DNA of 46,984 bases from JAWLFI01 sp964525165 (GTDB lineage: Bacteria > Bacteroidota > Bacteroidia > Chitinophagales > Saprospiraceae): NCBI GenBank assembly GCA_964525165.1, contig CAZGGG010000021.1, forward strand, positions 1 to 46,984, written 5' to 3'. The notes beneath the pieces were generated by a model that was not told the DNA's origin, did no database searches, and worked only from the letters and a program-made list of their open reading frames with translations. This document shows, in pieces, positions 1 to 7,644 of this stretch. The translations under genes were made by a program, and so were the position numbers. The first letter of the stretch is position 1; each line of letters begins with the position of its first letter.

Positions 1-239
1 TGTTGATATTTGAGCAGCACTTGTATTTAAGACAGCCGGGCTATGGCACTAGTTATATCACGGGCAAGTACTTGCTGGAAGCCGCTATGGCTGAATATGC
101 TCGTATCAAAGAGCTAAATGGAGAGGCATTTGAACTCCGTGACTTCTTTGATAGCATCAACCGCATTGGCAATATCCCTGTAGCATTGACCCAATGGGAA
201 ATGACGGGCAATGCAGATCATATGATCATGATGAAATAA
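1..239 (+). CDS. DUF885 family protein, C-terminal fragment
   Basis: Only the last 79 or so codons are present; the gene enters from the left edge, so the apparent TTG at position 3 is not a real start. The residues around GYGTSYITGKYLL and the later LRDFFDSINRIGNIPVAL match the conserved end of DUF885 proteins, where a Q-x-x-x-Y-x-x-G-K helix is followed by an F-D-L-R-D-F-H-like helix and a G-x-x-P segment. DUF885 members are usually exported or periplasmic, and peptidase activity has been suggested for the family. The following S9 peptidase gene starts 32 bases downstream on the same strand, so the two may be co-transcribed. The N-terminus, any signal peptide and the putative metal ligands lie outside the window. 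Confidence 0.7.
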   Translation, partial: LIFEQHLYLRQPGYGTSYITGKYLLEAAMAEYARIKELNGEAFELRDFFDSINRIGNIPVALTQWEMTGNADHMIMMK

Positions 240-271
240 GTAGGTTTTCATCGGTTATTTAATTCAAACAC

Positions 272-2425
272 ATGAAAAATATCTGTTTTTGGCAAATAGG
301 ATTAATAATTGGCCTGCTGATGTCGGCGAACATAACAACTACAGCACAGGAAGGAGAACTCTCCCTTGAGGACTTGTTCGCAAGGCCAAAACTGACAGGA
401 ACACCCCCTTCTCAACCTGTATGGTCACCGAGTAGTAAGTACTTCGCCTTTTCTTGGAATGAACCGGGAAACCCCGGGCGTGGCCTCTGGATATCAACAA
501 GCAAAGGGAAGAAAGTGCGGCTTATTTCCAATGCGGCATCCCCGTCAGTACGTGATATTGTTTGGGCAGATGACAATACGATCATCAGCCTAAGAGGTAA
601 CAGGCTTTGGCAGACAAAAGTGAGTCAAGGAGAAGACATGGAATTGATGCCAGTCGAGGCAGGCGCACATAAGCTATCGATAGCACCCAATAACGATCGT
701 TTGGCATATATAAGTAAAGGTGATCTTTGGCTTGCTGACTTATCTTCCAAACAGAATCGCCGGCTTACCCATATTGGTATTGCAAGCCTCTCGAACTTAG
801 GAAAAGGGCGCTACAGCAGACCAGAACGTGAAATTGGTCCGGGTATCTGGAGTGGACCAACCTACAAGTGGTCCCCAGATGGCAAGACCATCGCGATTCA
901 TGTCGTTGACAGACGAGAGATGCGAAAGGTGCCATTCCCGAATTACCTCGCTGCCGAAACCGATCCCAACGAAGTACGCCGAAGTTATCCGGGCGATCCA
1001 AACGAGATTCGAATGGTTGCCCTGCTCGATGTAGAAAATAGTAAGCTTGTATATCTTGATTTACCAGAGCCGAGCGCCAACCAGATCATCGACTTTAACT
1101 GGTCGCCAAAAGGTGCTCTGCTGATTGATATCGCTTCGGACAATGCAGTTGAACGTAAATTGTTCGTTCTTGCTCCTGGAGAAAGCCAAGCACGAGAGAT
1201 TTGGAGAGGTGTCCGAGAAAGCCGTATGTACACCTCTTTTGGATCTACTTGGCATCCAGATGGGCAGCAGCTTGTTTTCTTAAGCGATATGGGTGATCGT
1301 TATGGTCTTTATACCATTGATCCCTCAATGTCTAAGCGTGATCCAAAACTTTTAACAGATCCTGCCTACGATGTGCTGTCCGCCCCTATTATTGCTGGTG
1401 ATGTTCTGTATTATGCTGGTAACGGTGTAAATCCGTATGAGCAACATGTATATCGACTAAAATTATCGGGAGGCACTCCAGAGCAAGTAACCAATCTAGC
1501 CGGAAGAAATGTTGGTTATCCTTCGCCTGATGGCAAGCACTTGGTATTTATGCACAGCAACGATACATCACCGAATGAGCTCTATGTGGCGAGCAGCATA
1601 GCTAGTAAAGCTATGCGAGTAACCCATTCGCCCTTACCTACCTTCACTGATAGACAATGGGTGGATGCCGAATACGTTAGTTTCCCTAGTCTTGTAGATG
1701 ACTACACCTTACATGCCCGGATTCTGAAACCTACCAATATGCAGCCCGGGAAGAAATTTCCTGTGCTTTTTGGGCCCGTGTANNNNNNNNNNAACCGCTG
1801 GGCCGGCAACTATAGCCTCGTCCAGCAACTGTTGGTCAAAAAAGGATATATTGTTGTGCAGGTAGATTCACGGGGCAGCAACGGTTATGGCCGGGCATTC
1901 CGTGAAGAGTTTCTATTGGGCTTTGCCGACCAGGACATTGAGGATTATGCAAGTGCGGTTGCCTATATGGAGTCTCTGGATTATGTTGACCCCGATCGCA
2001 TCGGCATCTGGGGAAGCAGTTACGGCGGAACACTTTCCGTTTATTCGCTCTTGAAGAAGCCCGGCTTATTTCAGGTAGGTGTTGCTGCAGCTGCGGCTGT
2101 GGACCCGATGTTCTTTGGCACAGACGATGTTGCGATTGTTCGTACCCCGCAGACACACCCTGAGGTTTTCGAAAGAAAAGCACTCAAGTACGCAGCGAAT
2201 CTGCAAGATAAACTCCTATTCATCCACGGTATGCAGGATCATGTGGTCCCATTTAAGACGACGGCTAGGTTAGCTGAAGAACTGATTCAACAGGGTAAGA
2301 ACTTCGACTTTGCTATTGCACCGGGTGCGACGCATGGATGGAGCCGTGAAGAGAATTATGATCGCTACCTCTTTGGTAAACTAATCGAATACTTCGACCG
2401 ATACCTGGCCGAGTCATCGGAGTAA
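272..2425 (+). CDS. S9 family prolyl oligopeptidase/DPP-IV-like peptidase (interrupted by an N gap)
   Basis: Secreted exopeptidase of the S9 family, about 717 residues. Residues 1-25 form a signal peptide ending TTTAQ. Residues 40-460 are WSP/SPDGK-type beta-propeller repeats resembling the DPP-IV N-terminal domain, and residues 490-717 are the alpha/beta-hydrolase domain. The catalytic set is visible: nucleophile Ser583 in GSSYGG, Asp656 in HGMQDHVVPF and His688 in ATHGW. The family commonly has GWSYGG, so the Ser in place of Trp is a small departure. Ten N at 1783-1792 replace the segment between GPV and NRW at the start of the hydrolase domain. The frame is open across the N run, but its true length is unknown; relatives often have about six residues here and only four codons are allotted. 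The start is the ATG before the signal peptide. Confidence 0.9.
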   Translation: MKNICFWQIGLIIGLLMSANITTTAQEGELSLEDLFARPKLTGTPPSQPVWSPSSKYFAFSWNEPGNPGRGLWISTSKGKKVRLISNAASPSVRDIVWADDNTIISLRGNRLWQTKVSQGEDMELMPVEAGAHKLSIAPNNDRLAYISKGDLWLADLSSKQNRRLTHIGIASLSNLGKGRYSRPEREIGPGIWSGPTYKWSPDGKTIAIHVVDRREMRKVPFPNYLAAETDPNEVRRSYPGDPNEIRMVALLDVENSKLVYLDLPEPSANQIIDFNWSPKGALLIDIASDNAVERKLFVLAPGESQAREIWRGVRESRMYTSFGSTWHPDGQQLVFLSDMGDRYGLYTIDPSMSKRDPKLLTDPAYDVLSAPIIAGDVLYYAGNGVNPYEQHVYRLKLSGGTPEQVTNLAGRNVGYPSPDGKHLVFMHSNDTSPNELYVASSIASKAMRVTHSPLPTFTDRQWVDAEYVSFPSLVDDYTLHARILKPTNMQPGKKFPVLFGPVXXXXNRWAGNYSLVQQLLVKKGYIVVQVDSRGSNGYGRAFREEFLLGFADQDIEDYASAVAYMESLDYVDPDRIGIWGSSYGGTLSVYSLLKKPGLFQVGVAAAAAVDPMFFGTDDVAIVRTPQTHPEVFERKALKYAANLQDKLLFIHGMQDHVVPFKTTARLAEELIQQGKNFDFAIAPGATHGWSREENYDRYLFGKLIEYFDRYLAESSE
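1783..1792. other. Assembly gap of ten N
   Basis: Ten consecutive undetermined bases inside the S9 peptidase gene. A round run of ten is a common scaffolding placeholder, so the real distance may differ. Both sides encode consecutive parts of one S9 hydrolase domain, which supports the join being correct. Confidence 0.97.
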
Positions 2426-2735
2426 ATATTTGTAGGTGTCATTTTCCCAAACTTTAGGGAAAAAGATTTGAACAAAAAGATTTTGAATTATTAAAGGGGA
2501 ACAATGAATCACCGCAATTATGGTAGATTCGACTATCCGCTAAAGGCCGACAGGTTGTTCCAATCCACTCGGAATGGCTTAAGCCCGTGTTCATCTGAAA
2601 AATCCATATATTAACACATGATTGACGATTATACGAAACCATTGAGAAGATACGAAACAGAGAACTAAGTGAAGAGTGTAATTTTCAAAATATCGACCAC
2701 AATCCTTTTCCTATTCATCACTTCTTGTGATTTAA
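2426..2735. other. Intergenic region with hairpin and two short ORFs
   Basis: This 310-base stretch holds no long gene. Just past the S9 stop is a 7-bp inverted repeat, TTTTCCC (2442-2448) with GGGAAAA (2457-2463) around an 8-base loop. It may help terminate transcription but lacks a clear U tract. A 36-codon frame at 2504-2614 is preceded by AAAGGGG, which resembles a ribosome binding site; I do not recognise its product. The right end carries the lipoprotein-leader-like frame annotated separately. Confidence 0.5.
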
Positions 2736-2755
2736 GTGAACCGAATGAAAGGTAG
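2669..2755 (+). pseudogene. 28-codon lipoprotein-leader stub overlapping the next gene
   Basis: A GTG-initiated frame encodes a textbook lipoprotein signal peptide: a basic start (VKSV), a hydrophobic core, and the lipobox FITSC with the Cys at residue 20. It stops at TAG only eight residues later. It overlaps the first codons of the serine hydrolase in another frame. It may be the leftover 5' end of a decayed lipoprotein gene, an alternative leader separated from the hydrolase by a frameshift, or chance. The second serine hydrolase of this window (44313-45434) does have a lipoprotein leader, which makes the frameshift idea reasonable but unproven. Confidence 0.3.
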
Positions 2756-3791
2756 GTCCCAACGCATATCTAAAATCATTTGGAGAGTCATACTCTTATT
2801 GGGAACCATCATTTCCTTGTATTTCATCCCCTGGCCGCTTGTAACCAAATGGATAAAGCCGATACCTCCAACGGTTCAGGAACAAGTTGATAAAGCAGGA
2901 GACTACGGATTCGATGGTATCATTGTTTGTGTCAATAAAAAAGGTAACTCAACTCAATTATATACTTCGGGTTATCAAAACAGAGAAACTCAACTTCCTG
3001 TCGACCCTCATGCTTTATTTAAGATTGCCAGTGTAGGCAAATTGTACCATGCCTTAGCGATAGCAAAATTAGTTCGAGACAGCACGTTATCCTTAGATCA
3101 AACTCTTTCTCACTATTTGCCGGAATTGAAAGGTCGCATTGAATATGCTGACGCAATCACTTTGCGCATGTTGGTACAGCATACAAGCGGTATACCTAAC
3201 TTTACGGATACCTATATGTACTGGGCCGCTCCAAAGGAAACAGAAGCGGAGCAACTGGCTTTAATTTTAGACAAACCGGCTAATTTTAAGCCCGGTGAAA
3301 ACTTTGAATATTCCAACACCAATTATCTATTACTTGGGAAAATTATGACCCGAGTTTTGGGCCATGGTACCTTTCAATATATTCAAGAGGAAATCCTAGC
3401 TCCACTGAACCTCAAGCATACTTTTGGCTCCATTCGAGATGTAAATATGGACGATGTGATGAGTGGTTACTATGTGGGTTATGATAAAGATTTAAAAACG
3501 GATGATAACGGTTCTCTGCTGGCCACAGCAGAAGATGTCAGCATCTTTGTTCGGGCGTTAAATGATGGGTCCGCTTTTAAAGATGAAAAAGAACGAGCCA
3601 TCTATGCTTCTATTTATCAATTCGGGCATACGGGTTTGATCCCTGGATACCAAACCATAGCTAAATATCATGAAGATATAGATGCTGTAGTGATACAATT
3701 TACAAATACGGTAAACTTTGAAGGGTATAACTGGACTCTATCAGAGATGATGTATGATCGAATCTTAAGCATATTGAGACGGAAAGAATGA
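2745..3791 (+). CDS. Serine hydrolase of the beta-lactamase (class C/PBP-like) family
   Basis: Membrane-anchored serine hydrolase, about 348 residues. Counting from an in-frame GTG at 2736, the motifs are SVGK (Ser99, Lys102), Y-S-N (Tyr192, Asn194) and HTG (His298, in place of KTG). These are the three active-site motifs of the beta-lactamase/DD-peptidase-like Pfam family PF00144. One N-terminal transmembrane helix (about residues 14-34) leaves the catalytic domain in the periplasm. Members include esterases, D-aminopeptidases and carboxypeptidases, and the substrate cannot be told. I prefer the ATG at 2745 because GTG starts are uncommon in this group and the membrane helix follows either start. 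It is probably transcribed alone, with 265 bases before sdhC. Confidence 0.85.
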   Translation: MKGRSQRISKIIWRVILLLGTIISLYFIPWPLVTKWIKPIPPTVQEQVDKAGDYGFDGIIVCVNKKGNSTQLYTSGYQNRETQLPVDPHALFKIASVGKLYHALAIAKLVRDSTLSLDQTLSHYLPELKGRIEYADAITLRMLVQHTSGIPNFTDTYMYWAAPKETEAEQLALILDKPANFKPGENFEYSNTNYLLLGKIMTRVLGHGTFQYIQEEILAPLNLKHTFGSIRDVNMDDVMSGYYVGYDKDLKTDDNGSLLATAEDVSIFVRALNDGSAFKDEKERAIYASIYQFGHTGLIPGYQTIAKYHEDIDAVVIQFTNTVNFEGYNWTLSEMMYDRILSILRRKE

Positions 3792-4056
3792 GCTCTATTT
3801 AAAAGTCTGCTTCAAAATAAGTGTGGTTTTATAAGAGCGCACGCATAGGATAAGGGAGCAATGATAAAAGCCATTCCACTCTGTATCGGACCGGGAGTTC
3901 GGATTTGTACACAAACACTTTCTGAAAACATAAAAGCGCAGATTGTTTTCTTTCTGAAACAATTCATAACTTCCTAAAAAACGGAGTTCTTTACGTGAAA
4001 CAGAATGATCATAAGCGCTCACTTTCTTTTTATTTGTATCAAAGCTTAAAAGCAGT

Positions 4057-4716
4057 ATGAGTTTGTTTTTTAAAAAAAGTATGATGGCTCTTACGGGCTT
4101 ATTTTTATGCTTGTTTTTAGTCGTACACCTTTCGGCAAATTGCATTCTGCTTTTACCTGAAGAAACAGCCAGAAATTTATATAATGCTTATTCTACCCTA
4201 TTGCGCGAAAATCCGTTCATTACGGTGATCGCATATCTGTTGTATCTGTCTATTATTGTGCATGTGATTTATGCAGCCTTGCTCACGCGTCACAATCAAA
4301 AATCAAGTCCAATAAATTATGCCGTCAACCGAACCCGAGAGAATAGTTCCTGGGCTTCCCAAAATATGGGACTGTTAGGGATTTTGATTCTTGTATTTAT
4401 AGTCGTGCATATGGCAAATTTCTGGGCAAGAATCAAACTAGGCATGGGAGATGCAGTACCCATTGATGCCCACGGAAACAAAGATGTTTATGAAGTCACC
4501 AGCACTTTATTTCATAATATTTATTACGTGACCTTTTATGCATTACTCATGATCCCGTTGGGTTTTCATCTTCATCATGGGTTGAAGAGTGCATTTAAAA
4601 CGCTGGGGTTTTATCACCAAAAGGGCCTTCAGCTTTTATCAAAAGTGGCATTGATATATGCTCTTGTAGTTTCTATTTTATTTGGAATCATTCCTCTTTT
4701 TGTCTACTTCAAATAG
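4057..4716 (+). CDS. sdhC: Succinate dehydrogenase cytochrome b subunit
   Basis: Membrane anchor of complex II, 219 residues with five predicted transmembrane helices (about 8-30, 55-78, 105-127, 150-172 and 195-215). Single five-helix anchors of this kind are typical of the Bacteroidota b558-type succinate:quinone oxidoreductases. Histidines suited to haem binding lie in helix contexts (VVHLSAN, VHVIYA, VHMANF, FHLHHG). It passes electrons from the SdhB iron-sulphur clusters to menaquinone. It begins the sdhC-sdhA-sdhB operon; its stop is seven bases before the preferred sdhA ATG. One copy of the dispersed 12-base word lies in the coding sequence at 4128-4139. Confidence 0.93.
   Translation: MSLFFKKSMMALTGLFLCLFLVVHLSANCILLLPEETARNLYNAYSTLLRENPFITVIAYLLYLSIIVHVIYAALLTRHNQKSSPINYAVNRTRENSSWASQNMGLLGILILVFIVVHMANFWARIKLGMGDAVPIDAHGNKDVYEVTSTLFHNIYYVTFYALLMIPLGFHLHHGLKSAFKTLGFYHQKGLQLLSKVALIYALVVSILFGIIPLFVYFK
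4128..4139 (+). repeat. 12-base word CCTTTCGGCAAA, copy 1
   Basis: Exact copy inside sdhC, read there as codons for LSA. No inverted arm is attached at this copy. Confidence 0.85.
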
Positions 4717-4723
4717 GAAAAAT

Positions 4724-6634
4724 ATGATCTTGAATGCAAAAATACCGGAAGGCAGCTTAGAAGAAAAGTGGAGGAATTATCTGAATAAGAGTAAGCTGAT
4801 CAACCCTGCCAACAAGAAAAAGCTACGAGTCATTGTGGTGGGTTCCGGATTGGCCGGCTCAGGGGCCGCCGCCACGCTTGCCGAATTAGGATATGAAGTA
4901 CAGTGTTTCTGTTACCAGGATTCAGCCCGTCGTGCCCATTCTGTGGCAGCTCAAGGTGGAATCAACGCCGCCAAAAATTATCAGCATGATGGAGATAGTG
5001 TATGGCGAATGTTTTATGATACTTTGAAAGGCGGGGATTTCCGATCCAGAGAAGCCAATACTTATCGCTTAGCAGAACTTTCTGCACCGCTGATTGATCA
5101 TTTTACTCAGCAAGGCGTTCCTTTCGCCAGAGAATACGGAGGGGTTTTGGGGAATCGAAGTTTTGGAGGTGTTCAGGTGCAAAGAACATTTTATGCGAGA
5201 GGGCAAACCGGGCAACAATTGTTGCTGGCCGCATACAGCCAACTGTATAAAATGGTGCGCGCAAAAAAGGTCAAAATGTTTCCGCGCACAGAGATGCTGG
5301 ACCTTGTTGTCATAGAGGGTAAAGCAAAAGGCATTATCGCCAGGGATCTGGTCAGTGGAGTCATCCGGAGATTCGCAGCAGATGCCGTGGTTTTAGCGAC
5401 AGGGGGCTATTCAAGGGTCTTCCGTTTGTCTACCTTGGCAATCGGTTGTAATGGCAGCGCTATTTGGAAAGCCCATAAGAAAGGCGCTTTATTCGCCGCC
5501 CCCAGCTTTACACAGATTCATCCCACGGCACTCCCCCAATCCAGTGAGGCACAGTCCAAACTAACTTTAATGTCAGAATCTTTGCGAAATGATGGGCGGA
5601 TATGGGTGCCCAAGCACAAGGAAGAAACAAGAAAAGCGATAGATATTCCTGAGGAAGAGCGTGACTATTATCTGGAGAGACGATATCCGAGTTTTGGAAA
5701 TTTGGCGCCCCGGGATATTGCTTCCCGAGCAGCTAAGGAGCGTATTGATGCCGGATATGGCGTAGGCCGACTGAAAAATGCGGTCTATTTAGATTTTAAA
5801 GATGCCATCGAAAGACTGGGTTTGGAAACAATTAAAGAAAGATATGGCAACCTCTTCAAAATGTATGAGAAAATAACCGGAGTGGATGCCTATCAAGAGC
5901 CAATGCAAATTTCTCCCGCCGCTCATTTTTCTATGGGTGGATTGTGGGTAGATTATGAACTCATGACTACCATAAAGGGTCTTTACGCCATAGGAGAGTG
6001 TAATTTTTCGGATCATGGAGCCAATCGCTTGGGGGCCAACTCTCTGCTGCAGGCAAGTGTAGATGGCTATTTTATTTTGCCCAACACGATGAATAACTAT
6101 CTTGCTTCAGCATTACACCATGAGTCTGTTTCATTAGACCACCCCGCATTTGCGGAAGCGGAAGAAGAGGTGCAAAAGCACATCCATCGTATTCTTGAGA
6201 TCAAGGGCTCTAAAACCGTGGATCATTTTCACAGGGAATTAGGGAAAATTATGTGGCAAGAGTGTGCGATGAGCAGAAATAAAAAGGGTTTGGAAAAAGC
6301 CATTGAGAAAATTGAGGAGATCCGCAGGAAGTTTTGGAGTGAATTGAAAGTAACAGGAGGAGCCCATGAGATGAATACTGAATTAGAGAAAGCGCTCAGG
6401 GTGGCCGATTTTATAGAGCTGGGCATGTTGATGTGTACAGATGCCCTTCAAAGAGAAGAATCCTGTGGAGCCCATTTTCGAGAAGAATTTCAGACGGAGG
6501 AAGGGGAAGCGTTGCGAATGGATGATGAATTTTCCTACGTTTCAGCATGGGCCTATAAAGACGGAAACTTTGAACTCCACAAAGAAGAACTGGCCTTTGA
6601 GTATGCGCAACCGACCATCAGAAGTTATAAATAG
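4724..6634 (+). CDS. sdhA: Succinate dehydrogenase/fumarate reductase flavoprotein subunit
   Basis: Catalytic FAD subunit of complex II, which oxidises succinate to fumarate; 636 residues from this start. The dinucleotide-binding motif VVGSGLAGSGAA is at about residue 38, followed by RRAHSVAAQGGINAA, whose His is the expected covalent FAD attachment site. HPTALP and SESLRNDG line the dicarboxylate site. The ANRLGANSLLQ segment near the end of the FAD domain and the C-terminal helical domain are intact. The frame is open upstream to an ATG at 4682 inside sdhC, but the ATG at 4724 is preceded by AGGAAAAAT, a good ribosome binding site, and fits family length. sdhB follows after six bases. Confidence 0.96.
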   Translation: MILNAKIPEGSLEEKWRNYLNKSKLINPANKKKLRVIVVGSGLAGSGAAATLAELGYEVQCFCYQDSARRAHSVAAQGGINAAKNYQHDGDSVWRMFYDTLKGGDFRSREANTYRLAELSAPLIDHFTQQGVPFAREYGGVLGNRSFGGVQVQRTFYARGQTGQQLLLAAYSQLYKMVRAKKVKMFPRTEMLDLVVIEGKAKGIIARDLVSGVIRRFAADAVVLATGGYSRVFRLSTLAIGCNGSAIWKAHKKGALFAAPSFTQIHPTALPQSSEAQSKLTLMSESLRNDGRIWVPKHKEETRKAIDIPEEERDYYLERRYPSFGNLAPRDIASRAAKERIDAGYGVGRLKNAVYLDFKDAIERLGLETIKERYGNLFKMYEKITGVDAYQEPMQISPAAHFSMGGLWVDYELMTTIKGLYAIGECNFSDHGANRLGANSLLQASVDGYFILPNTMNNYLASALHHESVSLDHPAFAEAEEEVQKHIHRILEIKGSKTVDHFHRELGKIMWQECAMSRNKKGLEKAIEKIEEIRRKFWSELKVTGGAHEMNTELEKALRVADFIELGMLMCTDALQREESCGAHFREEFQTEEGEALRMDDEFSYVSAWAYKDGNFELHKEELAFEYAQPTIRSYK

Positions 6635-6640
6635 CCCATT

Positions 6641-7384
6641 ATGAAAGTTACATTTCGAATTTGGAGACAAGAGAACCCCAATGAAAAGGGTACGTTCAAA
6701 AACTATGAAGTAGATGATCTTACAGAGGATATGTCTTTTTTGGAGGCCCTGGATCATTTGAACGAAAAGTTGGTATTGGAAAATGAAAAGGTGATTGCCT
6801 TTGAATACGATTGCAGAGAAGGGATATGTGGTCAATGTGGCGTGTTTATCAACGGAAGAGCGCACGGTCCTCATTCGAACACCACGACTTGTCAACTGCA
6901 TATGCGGAGCTTCGATGAGGGAGACACAATAGTTGTAGAGCCGTGGAGAGCAAAAGCCTTTCCGGTCATCAAAGACTTAATTGTGGATCGTTCTGCTTTC
7001 GACAGAATCATTGAGCAAGGTGCCTACATAAGTGCGAAAACAGGAACGGCACCGGAGGCGAATGCTATTTTGATCCCAAAGGAGGTTTCAGAAAAAGCAA
7101 TGGATGCCGCGGCTTGTATAGGTTGTGGGGCTTGTGTTGCCACTTGTAAAAATTCCTCAGCGGCCCTCTTTACTTCCGCCAAAATCAATCACCTAAATTC
7201 TTTACCTCAAGGGAAGGCGGAGCAACATACCCGTGTATTGGATATGACTGCTCAGATGGAGCAAGAAGGCTTTGGGCATTGTTCCTTTACCGGGGCATGT
7301 GAAGTGGAATGTCCGGAACATATTTCGATTGTCAACATCGCTGAGATGAACGCCCGTTATCTGAAGGCCAAAATCCTGGGTTAA
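6641..7384 (+). CDS. sdhB: Succinate dehydrogenase iron-sulphur subunit
   Basis: Electron-transfer subunit of complex II, 247 residues. The N-terminal ferredoxin domain shows the [2Fe-2S] ligands in CREGICGQC, with a further Cys in TTTCQLH. The C-terminal domain shows a [4Fe-4S] motif CIGCGACVATC and the later CSFTGACEVECP, which supplies the remaining cluster ligands. It connects the SdhA flavin to the SdhC quinone site on the cytoplasmic face of the inner membrane. It is the last gene of the sdh operon. A 6-bp stem with a 5-base loop (GGCTCA/TGAGCC, 7414-7430) lies 30 bases past the stop but has no T tract. Confidence 0.96.
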   Translation: MKVTFRIWRQENPNEKGTFKNYEVDDLTEDMSFLEALDHLNEKLVLENEKVIAFEYDCREGICGQCGVFINGRAHGPHSNTTTCQLHMRSFDEGDTIVVEPWRAKAFPVIKDLIVDRSAFDRIIEQGAYISAKTGTAPEANAILIPKEVSEKAMDAAACIGCGACVATCKNSSAALFTSAKINHLNSLPQGKAEQHTRVLDMTAQMEQEGFGHCSFTGACEVECPEHISIVNIAEMNARYLKAKILG

Positions 7385-7644
7385 AAATAAAGAGGCAATT
7401 TTCGTTCAACGATGGCTCAGTGATTGAGCCGCAACAGCCACCCCACAGATCGATACTGTCCACAAAAGGTGTTTATATTTCAGAATATTTCATGAGGGTT
7501 TACATCATCACCCATAGCCTCTAGTTTTCAGAGCATCAGAAAGCAAAGGGGGAAATATTAAGATTTACTTATTTTAACCTAATAATCAGGTTCGCCAGAT
7601 CTACCCCGAGCTCTTTTCTATCGTTTTCATTTCAATTTTGCACG

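Noticed and set aside
3795..4145. 116-codon minus-strand frame before and into sdhC
   Set aside because: It overlaps the sdhC start, has low-complexity Lys/Leu-rich translation and no domain; the region is better read as the sdh promoter area.
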